DNA of 64,000 bases. Source: Lithodes maja. Lineage: Eukaryota; Arthropoda; Malacostraca; Decapoda; Lithodidae. The translations under genes and the position numbers were made by a program. Below the pieces are notes generated by a model, which was given only the letters and a program-made list of their open reading frames with translations, ran no database searches and was not told the DNA's origin. Numbering within the stretch: position 1 is the stretch's first letter; the number at the start of each line of letters is the position of its first letter. Below, in pieces: positions 9,701-19,880 of this stretch. The stretch lies in assembly GCA_037953745.1 (NCBI GenBank), contig JBAKBP010007462.1:35720-99719 (forward strand), written 5' to 3'.

Positions 9701-10591
9701 CTATTGCCTGACGCCGTGATCCCCGAAGGGGTGGCCACGAACGAACCGCCCCCATGCACCTCTGTCCCCAGTCAGTCGACGCCCCTCCCCCCAACCAGCA
9801 CCGCCTTCGTTCATGTAGTTCCTCACTCCATCCTTCCACCTCATATTCGGTCTACCTCTCCCCCTCTGTCCCTCCACCTCGCTCTCGTACACCCTCTTAG
9901 TCATTCTCTCGCTTTCCATACGTTCCATATGGCCGAACCATCTCAAGTTGTTCCTTTTCACACTTTCCAACACATCTACCTCCACACCACACCTCCTTCT
10001 TACTTCCTCATTAGTCTGTCTATCCCTCCATGTAACTCCGCACGCACTCCTTAAGTAATTCATTTCCACTGCTCTCACTCTTGGTCTGAGTCTCTCAACC
10101 AACGTCCATGCTTCGCTTCCGTAAGTCAGTGTCGGGATTACCACACTGTCATGCAAGGACTTCTTCACTTCCATACTGACCACCCTATTTCTTGTTACTG
10201 CTTTTAGCGTTCCTACAACCCTCTTCCCCTGTTGTACCCTCTCCCGCACCTCTTCATCCATAGTCCCATCTTTACTCAACACACTGCCCAGATACTTAAA
10301 AGAGTTGACGATCTCCATAGCCTGACCGTTCAGCTTCACCTCACACTCTGTGACTTCACCCCTTTCGAAGACCATTACCTTGCTCTTCCCCGTATTTACC
10401 TTCAAATTCCGTTTTTCGCACACTGTTCCAAACTCATTTACCAGACCCTGCAACTCCCATTCATTATCACTCATCAGAACTGTATCATCCGCAAACAGCA
10501 GTATAGGTAGCTTCCACTCAATTCCCTCCCTTTTCAGCGATACACCAACATCCACTGCTCTTGATAGTATTTCTTTCATAACTCCATCCAT
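9701..10591 (-). pseudogene. RTE-like reverse transcriptase, C-terminal part
   Basis: Sense strand is minus. The open 296-codon frame includes the catalytic FADDTVLMS block, KVNTGKSKVMVF, FKYLGSVLSKDG, YGSEAWTL and RSACGVTWRDR. It then ends with the conserved WFGHMERM, RGRGRPNMRWKDGV tail, which is diagnostic of the RTE-like (CFDP2-type) reverse transcriptases scattered in animal genomes. The apparent start is not a real start: the upstream RT blocks (AFMDLEKAYDRVDRE, GLKQGCVMSPWLF) lie at 12030-12289 on the other side of the inserted transposon. Apart from that insertion and the 5' truncation, this part is undamaged. Confidence 0.85.
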
Positions 10592-10594
10592 ATA

Positions 10595-11903
10595 CAGTCG
10601 ACGCTCGATTTAACGGACCCCGATACAACGGATTTCGGATTTAACGGACTCTGTCCATAGCCGGACAATGGACCCAGCAACGGACAAAGTCCGTTGCTCG
10701 AAAAAAAAATTGGAGCAAAGTCCGTTGCTCTATCTATTTATCTCTCTAATGCACTACCTAAATCCCTTATACATTAACATAACTATGTCTTATTTGGACT
10801 TTTTGTAATCTTTGAATCATTTCTAATGTGATGGAATTGAAAAATATAATATCCTTCCAGCACATAGATAAATAATAAATAAGATAGTCAACAAAATATT
10901 TCAACTCTCCCCTCCGTGCGAGCAGAGATGGTAGATTTACGTTTGATAGATTTTTTGTTTTGTTTTTTTCCCTCGATATACACTCTCTTTCTATCTATCT
11001 ATCTCTCTAATGCACTACCTAAATCCCTTCTACATTAACATAACTATGTCTTATTTGGACTTTTTGTAATCTTTGAATCATTTCTAATGTGATGGAATTG
11101 AAAAATATAATATCCTTCCAGCACATAGATAAATAATAAATAAGATAGTCAACAAAATATTTCAACTCTCCCCTCCGTGCGAGCAGAGATGGTAGATTTA
11201 CGTTTGATAGATTTTTTGTTTTGTTTTTTTCCCTCGATATACACTCTCTTTCTATCTATCTATCTCTCTAATGCACTACCTAAATCCCTTATACATTAAC
11301 ATAACTATGTCTTATTTGGACTTTTTGTAATCTTTGAATCATTTCTAATGTGATGGAATTGAAAAATATAATATCCTTCCAGCACATAGATAAATAATAA
11401 ATAAGATAGTCAAAGAAATATTTCAACCCTCCCCTCCGTCTATGCGCCGAGCTTCCCAGACGGGAGATTTACGTTTGATAGATTTTTGTTTTTTTTTGTT
11501 CCCACGGTATACACAAAATGATGGGGAAATATTATAACATGTTTTTAATTGACATTTGTGTCGTTTTTGCTGATTATGAGTTGGTGGAAAAAATGTCTTT
11601 AATTCTATCATATCGGAAATGATTCACAGATTATATAGAGACCAAATAACATACACTTTTAAGTGTGTTCAATAGTTTTGCATTATCAATAGGGTGTAGC
11701 ACAAGGCTTATCAACATTATCACAGTAACGGGGTCGGGGTTGAGGTGGGACGGGGAGGGGAGGGAGTAGGCCTACAGAGGAGGGGATATCCTTCCTTTTT
11801 TTTTTTTTTTTTTTTTTTTTTCTCCATGTGAAATTTATCATATCAATGACAAATAAGACCTTTATTATGTTTTCAGGGACAGTACAGCACAACGTGTCCC
11901 TCA

Positions 11904-11939
<36 letters not shown>

Positions 11940-12029
11940 GAAATACGAAGGCAATTTTCCAGCTACGGACTTTTTCCAGCAACGGACTCGGTCTCCCCCC
12001 TATTAGTCCGTTAAATCGAGCGTCGACTG
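10595..12029. mobile_element. pogo/Tigger-like non-autonomous DNA transposon
   Basis: The ends are perfect inverted repeats: CAGTCGACGCTCGATTTAAC at 10595 and its complement ending at 12029. The insert sits in a TA: removing it plus one TA (10593-10594 versus 12030-12031) restores exactly the uninterrupted sequence found in copy 3 near 56930-56945. TA duplication and CAGT... ends fit the Tc1/mariner-pogo (Tigger) group. The sub-ends repeat words like AACGGAC and AGTCCGTTGCTC. No transposase frame is present. Inside are three tandem 261-bp units plus a T run (about 11797-11820) and an A run (about 11906-11935). Confidence 0.85.
10739..11510. repeat. Three tandem ~261-bp units inside the Tigger-like element
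   Basis: Units begin at about 10739, 11001 and 11262 with CTCTCTAATGCACTACC and run through GACTTTTTGTAATC and CACATAGATAAATAATAAAT to CCCTCGATATACAC. The first two are almost identical; the third diverges after about 11425. Short (CTAT)n joins the units. Confidence 0.8.
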
Positions 12030-12289
12030 TATACAGTAAACAACCACGGGGACATCACACACCCCTGTTTCAAACCAACATTCAGGTCAAAGAACTCGCT
12101 CTGCTCACTCTCCACACGTACTGCCGCCTTTGCACCCTCATACATGCTCTTCACTGCTTTCAGCAACTTGCCCTCTACTCCGTATATTCTAAGTACTTTC
12201 CACAAACCTTCTCTATCCACTCTGTCATAGGCCTTCTCCAAGTCCATAAAGGCAACATACACCTTTTGTTTCTTCTCCAGATACTTCTC
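12030..12289 (-). pseudogene. RTE-like reverse transcriptase, middle part (copy 1)
   Basis: Continuation of copy 1 upstream (in the sense direction) of the Tigger-like insertion. It encodes KVYVAFMDLEKAYDRVDREG (block with catalytic Asp) through GLKQGCVMSPWLFTVY. It ends at 12289 where similarity to copy 3 stops, marking the 5' truncation of the LINE. Confidence 0.8.
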
Positions 12290-12296
12290 CATCCAT

Positions 12297-12615
12297 ATTG
12301 TTAAGAAACTAAGAGCAGCCTGTATTATGTAAACCCATCATAAATGTTGGTATATCATTATTTTTGTTTTTATGTTGTAGGCCTATGTTACTTTCAATTA
12401 ATCATACTTAGTTTAGAGTACAATATTATATCTACCAGTCATCATCAAACTTTTGCTTTAAAGTTACTGTACTGATATTTTTCAACTTAAAGGGGAAGGA
12501 GTATTATGTATGTAAGGATTAATAGTAGTTCCACAGATGATCAGTATTATGTATGTAATGATTAATAGCATTTTCCATTGATGACCCCTTTTATATGTTA
12601 TGACTCTAGGGTCCC
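12297..12615. other. Unassigned spacer
   Basis: AT-rich with a short near-repeat (ACTGATATTT... and AGTATTATGTATGTAA at about 12500 and 12544). I see no gene or recognisable element. Confidence 0.4.
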
Positions 12616-12619
12616 TTAA

Positions 12620-13248
12620 CCTCTGAAGTGCGCACGGGGGTAATTGAAAACGTCCCCCTGTGCTGACGTATTTGAGGTGTTTCCGTCACTAAAATATTCA
12701 TTGTACCATTAATAGCATTAATAATTATCCATATGCGCCTATTATGGGTTGATTATAAAGGTATTAACCTGAAACAACAATAAAACGAGTGAAAACAGCG
12801 TTTGGATGGTCAAAATCGGAGATATAGCCCGCGAGTTGTATAATGTATGGGTGAGGCAAGCTACCTTCCCGCCAATTTCCCCCAAGGCCACTGAGACACA
12901 GTCGATCGATATTCTCTCTCTCTCTCTTGCACTCGATTGCCATCAGTGATGACAACACCCTGCTTGCAACTCGCTAATGTTAGCACGAAAATATACCTCA
13001 GAATAAGGGAATAATAGGGAAAATAGGTGATAACTGAAGGATAGGAGGAAAGTGGGGAAGGAGGGGAGGTAGAGGACTGAGATTTTGCATGGCCCAGGGG
13101 CCAAAAAAAAATAAAAAAATAAAAAAATAAAAATAAAAAAAATATATTTTTTTCGATGTCAAAAGTTGATTTTTTATTTTACTTACTCAGGAGAGTCTTC
13201 CCGCAGTCCGCCGGGGGAACTCTTAAGAGTCTCCCCGCAGCTTCCGGG
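12620..13248. mobile_element. Probable TTAA-flanked (piggyBac-type) MITE
   Basis: TTAA at 12616-12619 and 13249-13252 flank ends that read CCTCTGAAGTGCGCACGGGG on the left and, inverted, CCCGGAAGCTGCGGGGA on the right: similar but degraded inverted repeats. The interior has a CT run (12911-12930), an A-rich stretch (13105-13150) and no coding frame. TTAA duplication points to the piggyBac group; the degraded ends keep this tentative. Confidence 0.4.
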
Positions 13249-13335
13249 TTAAGATTTGATTCAGAGTAAACATGGCTGCCACCCATCCACACAGGTGTTT
13301 CCTTGTCCTGCCTTTATTGCATAGCTGAGGGTCTG

Positions 13336-13640
13336 CTACACTGTTCTGTTAGCTTCTTCACTGTCAAACTGGAATCCATTGTACACCTTGAGGGCGTCGT
13401 CTGCTAGGTACTGTAGGAAAGTAGCTACTTGAATGTTCTTTTCTTCAGTGTGTATCTTTGCAAGAAGAGCATACATACTCCAACGTTGTTTAAACAGCTT
13501 CCAGTTTTCCGCCACATTTGTTCCCAAACAGAAGGGTTGGGGATTCTTGACACCAGCATGTCGGCGGTCTTGGTGAGGGGCAGAGCTGTTGTCAGTCATC
13601 CTGCCACACTTGTAGATCACAGGTACACTTATCAGTAAGT
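13336..13640 (-). pseudogene. Ty3/gypsy Gag N-terminal fragment
   Basis: The minus-strand frame of about 94 codons ends at a stop near 13336. After a short polar start it contains NVAENWKLFKQRWSMYALL and QVATFLQYLADDALKVYNGF. This is the N-terminal helical part of Gag from invertebrate Ty3/gypsy elements (the NWxxFxQxxxxY...LxxxGxxAxxVYNxF pattern), which forms the capsid around element RNA. The rest of Gag and all of pol are missing downstream. It is therefore a short relic; no LTR pair is visible. Confidence 0.65.
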
Positions 13641-13990
13641 TGCTAGAAGATAACTTGACTCACGGGCAGGAGAAATCAGCAGGTTCATATTGGTCCGACA
13701 TTCGCAGATTTGAATGTTTCGGCAAGGGCAGCAACACAACACACCAGCATTTCTTCCAATACACAGCATACTCGGGATTATCCTCTCATCTCCACCTTCA
13801 CCAGGCTGCCACAATGTTTCGTGTTCTTAGTTGTAGTAGTAATGGGCATGGTGAGTTCAGGTATAGAGGTCAATGCAGGTAATGAAGAAGAGACGGGTGG
13901 AGTGAGACAGCTGTGTTTATTCTCTAGCCGTTAGTAGCGGGCAAACCCCCTTGCATTGTGGGTAATGAGTTAGGTGGCACCAAGCGCGGT
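13641..13990 (-). other. Possible 5' leader and LTR end of the gag relic
   Basis: Read on the minus strand, this precedes the gag fragment. It contains AACA followed by TTGTGGCAGCCTGGTG (near 13798-13817), which looks like an LTR end plus primer-binding site in some Gypsy elements. No second LTR copy is present, so it remains a suggestion. Confidence 0.3.
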
Positions 13991-14061
13991 TTATTCAAAT
14001 CACGTAACACTAACGATACCTATGATTGTTTTTGGGCTACCTAACATATTTTTTTAATTAA

Positions 14062-14540
14062 CCCATCACACCCGGTTGGGCTCTGAGGCACCCATAACAA
14101 ACGCGGCCCGCGGACCCCGGAAGGGCTCTGAGGCTCCGGCAGCTTGAAAGCCTGTAAGCTTGTTTTGAAAGCCGTCCATCCGACGCATATAAACACAGCC
14201 GGTATGCCCAACGCCGCGCACCTCTCAACACAAGAAGGAGAGGCGTCATTTGTTTGTGTGTAACTGTATGTTGTTGTTTTAGTAGTGAAAAGTGGCTCAT
14301 ATGGCGGACATCGCCAAAAAGTTCTCTCCACGGAAATCGTTATCACAACTGAACCAGTTGACTTAGAGAGCTCTACTTAACGCCATTCTACAGGTACGAA
14401 ACACATCTACGCTTGGGGATGCGCGGGAATGCGGAAGCAGTCAAAATAGCAAAGATACAGTAGCCTAGGCGTAGTCGTTTTTCGGCCAAAACCCCCGGGT
14501 TTTGGGGAAATTATAGAATACAATAGCCGGGGCTGGAGGG
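14062..14540. mobile_element. Probable TTAA-flanked MITE
   Basis: TTAA at 14058-14061 and 14541-14544. The ends read CCCATCACACCCGGTTGGG on the left and, inverted, CCCTCCAGCCCCGGCTATTG on the right, sharing CCC-x-YCA-x-CCCGG. The GC-rich left half has two copies of GGGCTCTGAGGC about 45 bp apart. No coding frame. Piggybac-type by its target site only. Confidence 0.4.
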
Positions 14541-14544
14541 TTAA

Positions 14545-15300
14545 ACATACGTACCTCACGGCGAAATTACCATCAGATGGGGTATCATTTCCACTTAATT
14601 GTTCTTCGAAATGGAAAGGGTTATAGACATCCACTAAATTACGAAAGCAAGCTCTAATCTTCCTCTGGAGAATGGTGGCAAACAGAAGTCGCTACGTCAA
14701 GTGGTTACTTTGATTACGTGCCGCCTAATTGCCTTTCGTATCTCGGCGCAATACGGTACGGTCCCGCAATAAGCATGTTCGAACTGAGTGAGTCTTCAAT
14801 TAACCCACGAAATCCGGGGGGCCTCATATGATCCCGATCGCTGTGTCCGGGGCCCTTTTGGTACAGGTACAACACACATACAATGGTTTAACGTCATTTT
14901 TCCATTACATGCATTGTAACGGCTCAGACGGGGTTGCCTTTCAGTACTGTAGTTGGAGTGTACTGCAGTACAATAAAATCCTGCCACAGCACTGCCCCAC
15001 CAAGTCATCACTGTGGCTGATGTTGGTATAATGCTAACCATGTCTCAGCAAGACTCAACCGTCTCCCTGCAGCACTTGCACCTGCAGTATCTGCAACCAC
15101 ACCAGCCTTAACCCACAGAACCCCAGCGACGCAAACCATGCGTCCTGGCCGGTCCGGGCCCAATTACTCCGGTCCTATGGCACCTAGAGGGCTCAGATTT
15201 GTATGGGAACTGTGTAAGTATCCCACGCAACCTTGACGATGGTTGAAAACTCTCAAAGTCCAACCGCGTGCGCGTGAGCGCGCAAAATCCGGTATTTTGG
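14545..15300. other. Non-coding spacer with two TTAACCCAC half-elements
   Basis: No gene seen. TTAACCCACGAAATCCGGGG (about 14800) and TTAACCCACAGAACCCCAGC (about 15108) look like one end of the same kind of TTAA element but lie in the same orientation, so no complete unit can be delimited. A near-palindromic GCGTGCGCGTGAGCGCGC run lies near 15268-15285. Confidence 0.4.
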
Positions 15301-15307
15301 GTGTATT

Positions 15308-17402
15308 TTTTTTTTTGTTTTTTTTTTTTTTTTTTCTATGTGATTGAGGGAGGCAAAAGGCATAACTGCCTATAGCGAGTGCCTCCCCCATAGTTGAAAG
15401 AGTGACACGGCCAAAATCAAGGGACGTTCGAGCCAAAATGCCTGGACACATGGAGTTTGAAGCAATTTAAGTCATAGGAAGAGGGAAAGACTGATTCTGG
15501 GAGAGTGTTCCAGAGCTCAGATGTTGAGTAGAAGAAAGTTTGAGAGTAACGTTTCACTCTTGGGTTGGAGAGTTGCACAGAGTAGGGGTGGGATTGAGTT
15601 GCAAGACGGGTACCACGTGCCCTACGTAAAGGAGGTGGTATGCACTGGGATAGCTCTGAGGAACACTGATTATTATAGTAGCGATAGAATAGCGAGAGAG
15701 ATGCAACATTGCGGCGGAGACAGAGAGATTGCAGAGAGTTGGTGAGTGGACGGGAGTTAATGATACGAAAGGCCTTCCTTTCAACTTTGTCTAGGAGAGC
15801 GGTGTGAGAGGAACCTCCCCACACATGTGAACAATACTCAATACAAGGGCGCACTATGCCCCTGTACAGAGCAAGAAGCTGTGCAGGGGAAAAGAACCCC
15901 CTAAGGCGGTTGAGCACACCCAGCTTCTGGGAGGCTGCCTTAGCAAGACTGGTAATATGGTCCTTCCAAATGAGAGCAGAAGAAAAAGAGACACCAAGAA
16001 TATTGAGAGAAGATGAAGGGTTGATTTTTGTATTGTTGAAGAATAAGGGATAGTCCGCTGGGAGATCCTGACGGGTAGATAGATGGAGAAATTGGGTTTT
16101 GGAAGCATTAAAGTTAACAAGGTTATCTCTGCCCCAATTGGAAATAGTATTTAGATCAGAATTTAAGAGTTCTATGGCTTCATTACGTTTGTCGTTGAGG
16201 GATTGCTGGCTGGGGCGTTCTGAAAAACTAATGGAGTAGTGTAAGGTTGAGTCGTCTGCGTATGAATGGATGGGAATTAAGGTACAGTTAAGGAGATCAT
16301 TTATAAAAATTAGAAAGAGAATAGGAGATAGGACAGAGCCCTGAGGAACACCGGAGTTTATAGGGTGAGGAAGTGAACAATGGCCGTCCACAACCGCAGC
16401 TATGGAACGGCCGGAAAGGAAATTAGAGACAAAGGCACAGATGGAGGGATAGAAACCGAAGGAGGGTAGTTTAGAAATTAAAGATTTATGCCAGACTCTA
16501 TCGAAGGCTTTCGATATGTCTAGTGCAATAGAAAAAGTCTCACCGAAGTCCCGAAAGGAGGATGACCAAGAGTTAGTAAGATATGAAAGAAGATCACCAG
16601 TAGAGCGACCCTTAAGGAAGCCATACTGGCGATCTGAGAGCAGATTATGAGAAGAGAAATGCTTAAGAAATTTGGAAGCAAGAATAGTTTCAAAAACTTT
16701 AGAAAGACAAGAGATAAGAGCAATTGGACGATAGTTGGAGGGTTGAGAGCGGTCACCCTTCTTTGGGACAGGTTGAATGTGAGCAAACTTCCAGCATGAA
16801 GGGAAGACGTTAGAGGATAGACAGAGACGAAAGAGTTTGCCTAGGCAGGGAGTCAGCACGGAAGCACAGTTTTTGAGAACAACAGGAGGAACACCGTCCG
16901 GACCGTACGCCTTATTAGTGTTAAGCCCAGAGAGGGTAGAAAGTACATCTTTAGAAGAGATTAGGATATTAGGCATAAGTAAGAGAGAGGAGGGCGGAGA
17001 GGGAGGAATAGCACCGGAATCATCCAAGGTGGAGTTTCTAGCAAAAGTTTGAGCGAAGAGTTTAGCTTTGTCAGAGGAAGAAGTGATGGTTGTGCCATCA
17101 GAGTGGGAAAGGGGAGGGAAAGACGAGGAAGAGAAATTGTTGGAGAGGTTTTTGGCTAGATGCCAGAAAGCTTGGGAAGAGCTAGAGTTGGATAGTTCAG
17201 TGCATTTATTATTGATGAAAGAGTGTTTGGCAAGTCGAAGAACAGATTTGGCTTGATTCCGGGCAGAAACATATGAAGAATGAGAGTCTTGAGTTTTAAG
17301 GCGTCGGTACCGTTTGAATGCTTCCTCCTTATTGCGGACAGCAGTAGAACAGGCGTGAGTAAACCAAGATTTTTTAGCATTAGTCTGAGAGAAGAGAATG
17401 GA
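15308..17402 (-). mobile_element. Shrimp-type LINE (Jockey/CR1 group), 5'-truncated
   Basis: Minus-strand LINE with poly(A)-rich 3' end (T-rich on plus at 15308-15336), a 3' UTR (15337-15416) and an open RT frame. Its tail motif (CACTCTTTCAACT..., GCCTTTTGCC, ACATAGAAAA) recurs at 30383-30475 and 39890-40042. It joins RTE-like copy 2 at 17402/17403 without a visible target duplication. Confidence 0.8.
15417..17400 (-). CDS. Shrimp-type LINE reverse transcriptase (partial ORF2, uninterrupted)
   Basis: About 660 codons stay open from the truncation point to the stop at 15417. After a lysine-rich start (AKKSWFTHACSTAVR, with RYRRLKT) come the RT blocks: YGPDGVPPVVLKN, SNYRPIALISC, GFLKGRSTGDLL, ALDISKAFDRVWH, SGVPQGSVLSPILF, and the catalytic YADD at 16251-16262. 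A thumb with RPCIEYCSHVWGG and KVERKAFRIIN, and a tail with FFYSTSELWNTLPESVF follow. The endonuclease half is missing (5' truncation), so the fragment cannot retrotranspose alone. The frame reads a further 29 codons into the adjoining RTE copy, which is accidental. It is the same family as the endonuclease piece at 31340-32027. The open frame implies a young insertion. Confidence 0.85.
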
Positions 17403-19515
17403 ATGCTTTCCATACGTTCCATATGGCCGAATAATCTCAAGTTGTTCCTTTTCACACTTTCCAGCACATATACCTCCACACCACACCTCCTTCTTACTTC
17501 CTCATTCGTCTGTCTATCCCTCCATGTAACTCCGCACGCACTTCTCAAGTAACTCATTTCCACCACTCTCACTCTTGGTCTGAGTCTCTTCCCGAACGTC
17601 CATGCTTCGCTTCCGTAAGTTAGTGTCGGGATTACCACACTGTCATGCAAGGACTTCTTCACTTCCATACTGACCACCCTATTTCTTGTTACTGCTTTCA
17701 ACGTTCCTACAACCCGCTTCCCCTGTTGCACCCTCTCCCGCACATCTTAATCCATAGTCCCATCTTTACTCAACACACTGCCCAGTTACTTAAAAGAGTT
17801 GACGATCTCCATAGCCTGACCGTTCAATTTAACCTCACACTCTGTGACTTCACCCCTTTCGAAGACCATAACCTTGCTCTTCCCTGCATTTACCTTCAAA
17901 TTCCGTTTTTCGCACATTGTTCCAAGCTCACTTACCAGACCCTGCAACTCCCATTCATTATCGCTCATCAGAACTGTATCATCTGAAACAACAGTATAGG
18001 CAGCTTCCACTCATTTCCCTCCCTTTTCAGCGATACAATAACATCCACTGCTCTTCCTAGTACTTCTTTCATGACTCCGTCCATATATTCAGTAAACAAC
18101 CGCGGGGACATCACAAATCCCTGTTTCAACCCAACATTCAGGTCAAAGAGCTCGCTCTGCTCATTCGCCACATGTACTGCCGCCTTTGCACCCTCATACA
18201 TGCTCTTCACTGCTTTCAGCAACTTGCCATCTACTCCGTATATTCTAAGTACTTTCCACATAACTTCTCTATCCACTCTGTCATAGGCCTTCTCCAAGTC
18301 CATAAAGGCAACATACACCTTTTGTTGCTTCTTCAGATATTTCTCCACAACACAATTCAGGGTAAAAATCTGATCTACACATCCTCTTCCCTTCCTAAAA
18401 TCTCCCTGCTCGTCGCCTATCCATTTCTCCGTTCTCACTCTCACTCTCTCAATCACTACCCTACTGTACAACAGTGTACACCTTCCCTACTACGCTTAGA
18501 AGACATATTCCTCGGTGGTTACCACACACTCCTCTTTCCCATTTGCCCTTATATAGGGGGACTATTATACCAGTCTTCCAGTCATTGGGTGCACTCCCCT
18601 TCTCCCATGCTAGTTTGCACATTTGCCATACCCATTCGATCACTATCCACCACCATACCTCAACATTTCCCCACACACTCCATCTGCTCCTGGTGCTTTC
18701 CCCAACTTCACTCTTTTCATGGCTTCCCACACTTCTGACCTCCTGATCTCCACCCCCTCCTCCACTACTTCTCCTCTTCTCCCTCCCATACCATATCCAA
18801 CTATGTTTGCTGGCTCTTCATTCCTTACATTTATCAACTAGTTGAAGTACTCCCTCCATCTTTCGACTCTCTCTTGCTTCTCGGCTAGCATTCTCCCATT
18901 CTTATCTTTCACACCCTTACTTTTTCCCTTCCTACCTTCCCTAACTTTCTTGACTTCTTTCCAGAACAGTTTCTTACACTCCCTCCATTTTACACTCAGA
19001 TTCCTTCCAAATTCCTCATTCTTAAGTTCTTTCCAGAACAGTTTCTTACACTCCCTCAATTTTACACTCAGATTCCTTCCAAATTCCTCATCTACTCTTC
19101 TCTTACATTCCTTCACTACTCTCTTCAGCACTCTCTTTCTCTCCACGTACCTCGCTCATTTTTGCCTCTCCAAATCTTCATTCCCAACCACTCTCTATAC
19201 GCTTTCTTCTTGTCTTCCACAGCTATTTTTACCTCTTCAGTCCACCATGCTGTACCTTTCACTCCCCTCCCTCTTCTCCTCACTCCACACACCTCCTCAC
19301 ATGCTGCACAGATCTCTTCCCTAAACACCTTGCTCATCTCCTCCATTTCCTCCATATCTTCCAGGTCGAACCCACCTAGTCGTCTTTCTACTGCTCTCCT
19401 GTACTCTTCCCTGATTTCCTCCTTCTGTAGCCTCTCCACCCTCCTCACCATTCCACCTTCCTCTTGCCTCCTTCCAGCTCTCCTCATCCACTTCTTTTGT
19501 ATCCTAATTTTAGGT
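17403..19515 (-). pseudogene. RTE-like LINE copy 2, 3'-truncated and frameshifted
   Basis: Minus-strand copy of the family at 9693-12289 and 56035-58024. It lacks the 3' end (the last about 220 bp of the other copies) because it meets the shrimp-type LINE at 17403. It reaches further 5' than the others, including the linker region with RRVERLQKEEIREEYRRAVE, WWTEEVKIAVEDKKKAYREW and the helices before RT. Frames change near 17750, 17990, 18465, 18640, 18838 and 19130, so it is dead. The catalytic block is damaged: the DD region near 17970-17990 is frameshifted. A 72-bp in-frame tandem duplication lies at 18955-19098. It ends at a TA microsatellite near 19517. Confidence 0.8.
18955..19098 (-). 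repeat. 72-bp tandem duplication within RTE-like copy 2
   Basis: TTCTTTCCAGAACAGTTTCT starts at 18955 and again at 19027; the following about 60 bp also repeat. The unit is a multiple of three (24 codons, around GRNLSVK and CKKLFWKE) and is single in copy 3, so it arose in this copy. Confidence 0.8.
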
Positions 19516-19516
19516 A

Positions 19517-19523
19517 CTACTAC

Positions 19524-19583
<60 letters not shown>

Positions 19584-19615
19584 CTGTATATAATATGTAT
19601 ATATATACTGTATTA
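19517..19615. repeat. TA microsatellite with ACTGTA interruptions
   Basis: (TA)n for about 45 bp, then TA runs broken by ACTGTATATAATATG. A second similar block lies at 19770-19845, ending in a T12 run. The 154 bp between holds no gene. Confidence 0.9.
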
Positions 19616-19766
19616 GAGTTATTATATTTCCTTTCCCAAAATGAGTGTAACATGATTTAGCGACCATTAGGCCTGCAGTGGTTTGTTTGGTGGACTCTGA
19701 TTTAGGAGGGGTTCAGTTCTCTTTATTTTAGTTGGGCTTGGCCTATACTGTATAGCAATTGTGCCG

Positions 19767-19769
<3 letters not shown>

Positions 19770-19807
<38 letters not shown>

Positions 19808-19845
19808 TATATATACTGTATATATATATATATATATTTTTTTTT
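19770..19845. repeat. Second TA microsatellite
   Basis: TA repeats interrupted by ATAATTATA and ACTGTA, followed by about 12 T. It lies 35 bp before the 28-bp minisatellite array. Confidence 0.9.
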
Positions 19846-19880
19846 TTTTTGTAGTTATGATGTAAAATTGTAAACCGATG

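Larger units (their letters stand above)
9693..12289 (-). mobile_element. RTE-like LINE copy 1 (5'-truncated, interrupted)
   Basis: Minus-strand non-LTR element. Its 3' end is at the left with a short (CTAT)n tail (ATAG on the sense strand), a habit of RTE-type LINEs. It is 5'-truncated at 12289. CATCCAT occurs at 9686-9692 and 12290-12296, a likely 7-bp target duplication. It is nearly identical to copy 3 (56035-58024) and carries a 1,435-bp DNA transposon at 10595-12029. Confidence 0.8.

Noticed and set aside
13641..13990. Full LTR for the gag fragment
   Set aside because: Only a possible LTR end and primer site; no second copy and no clear TG start, so left as a weak note.
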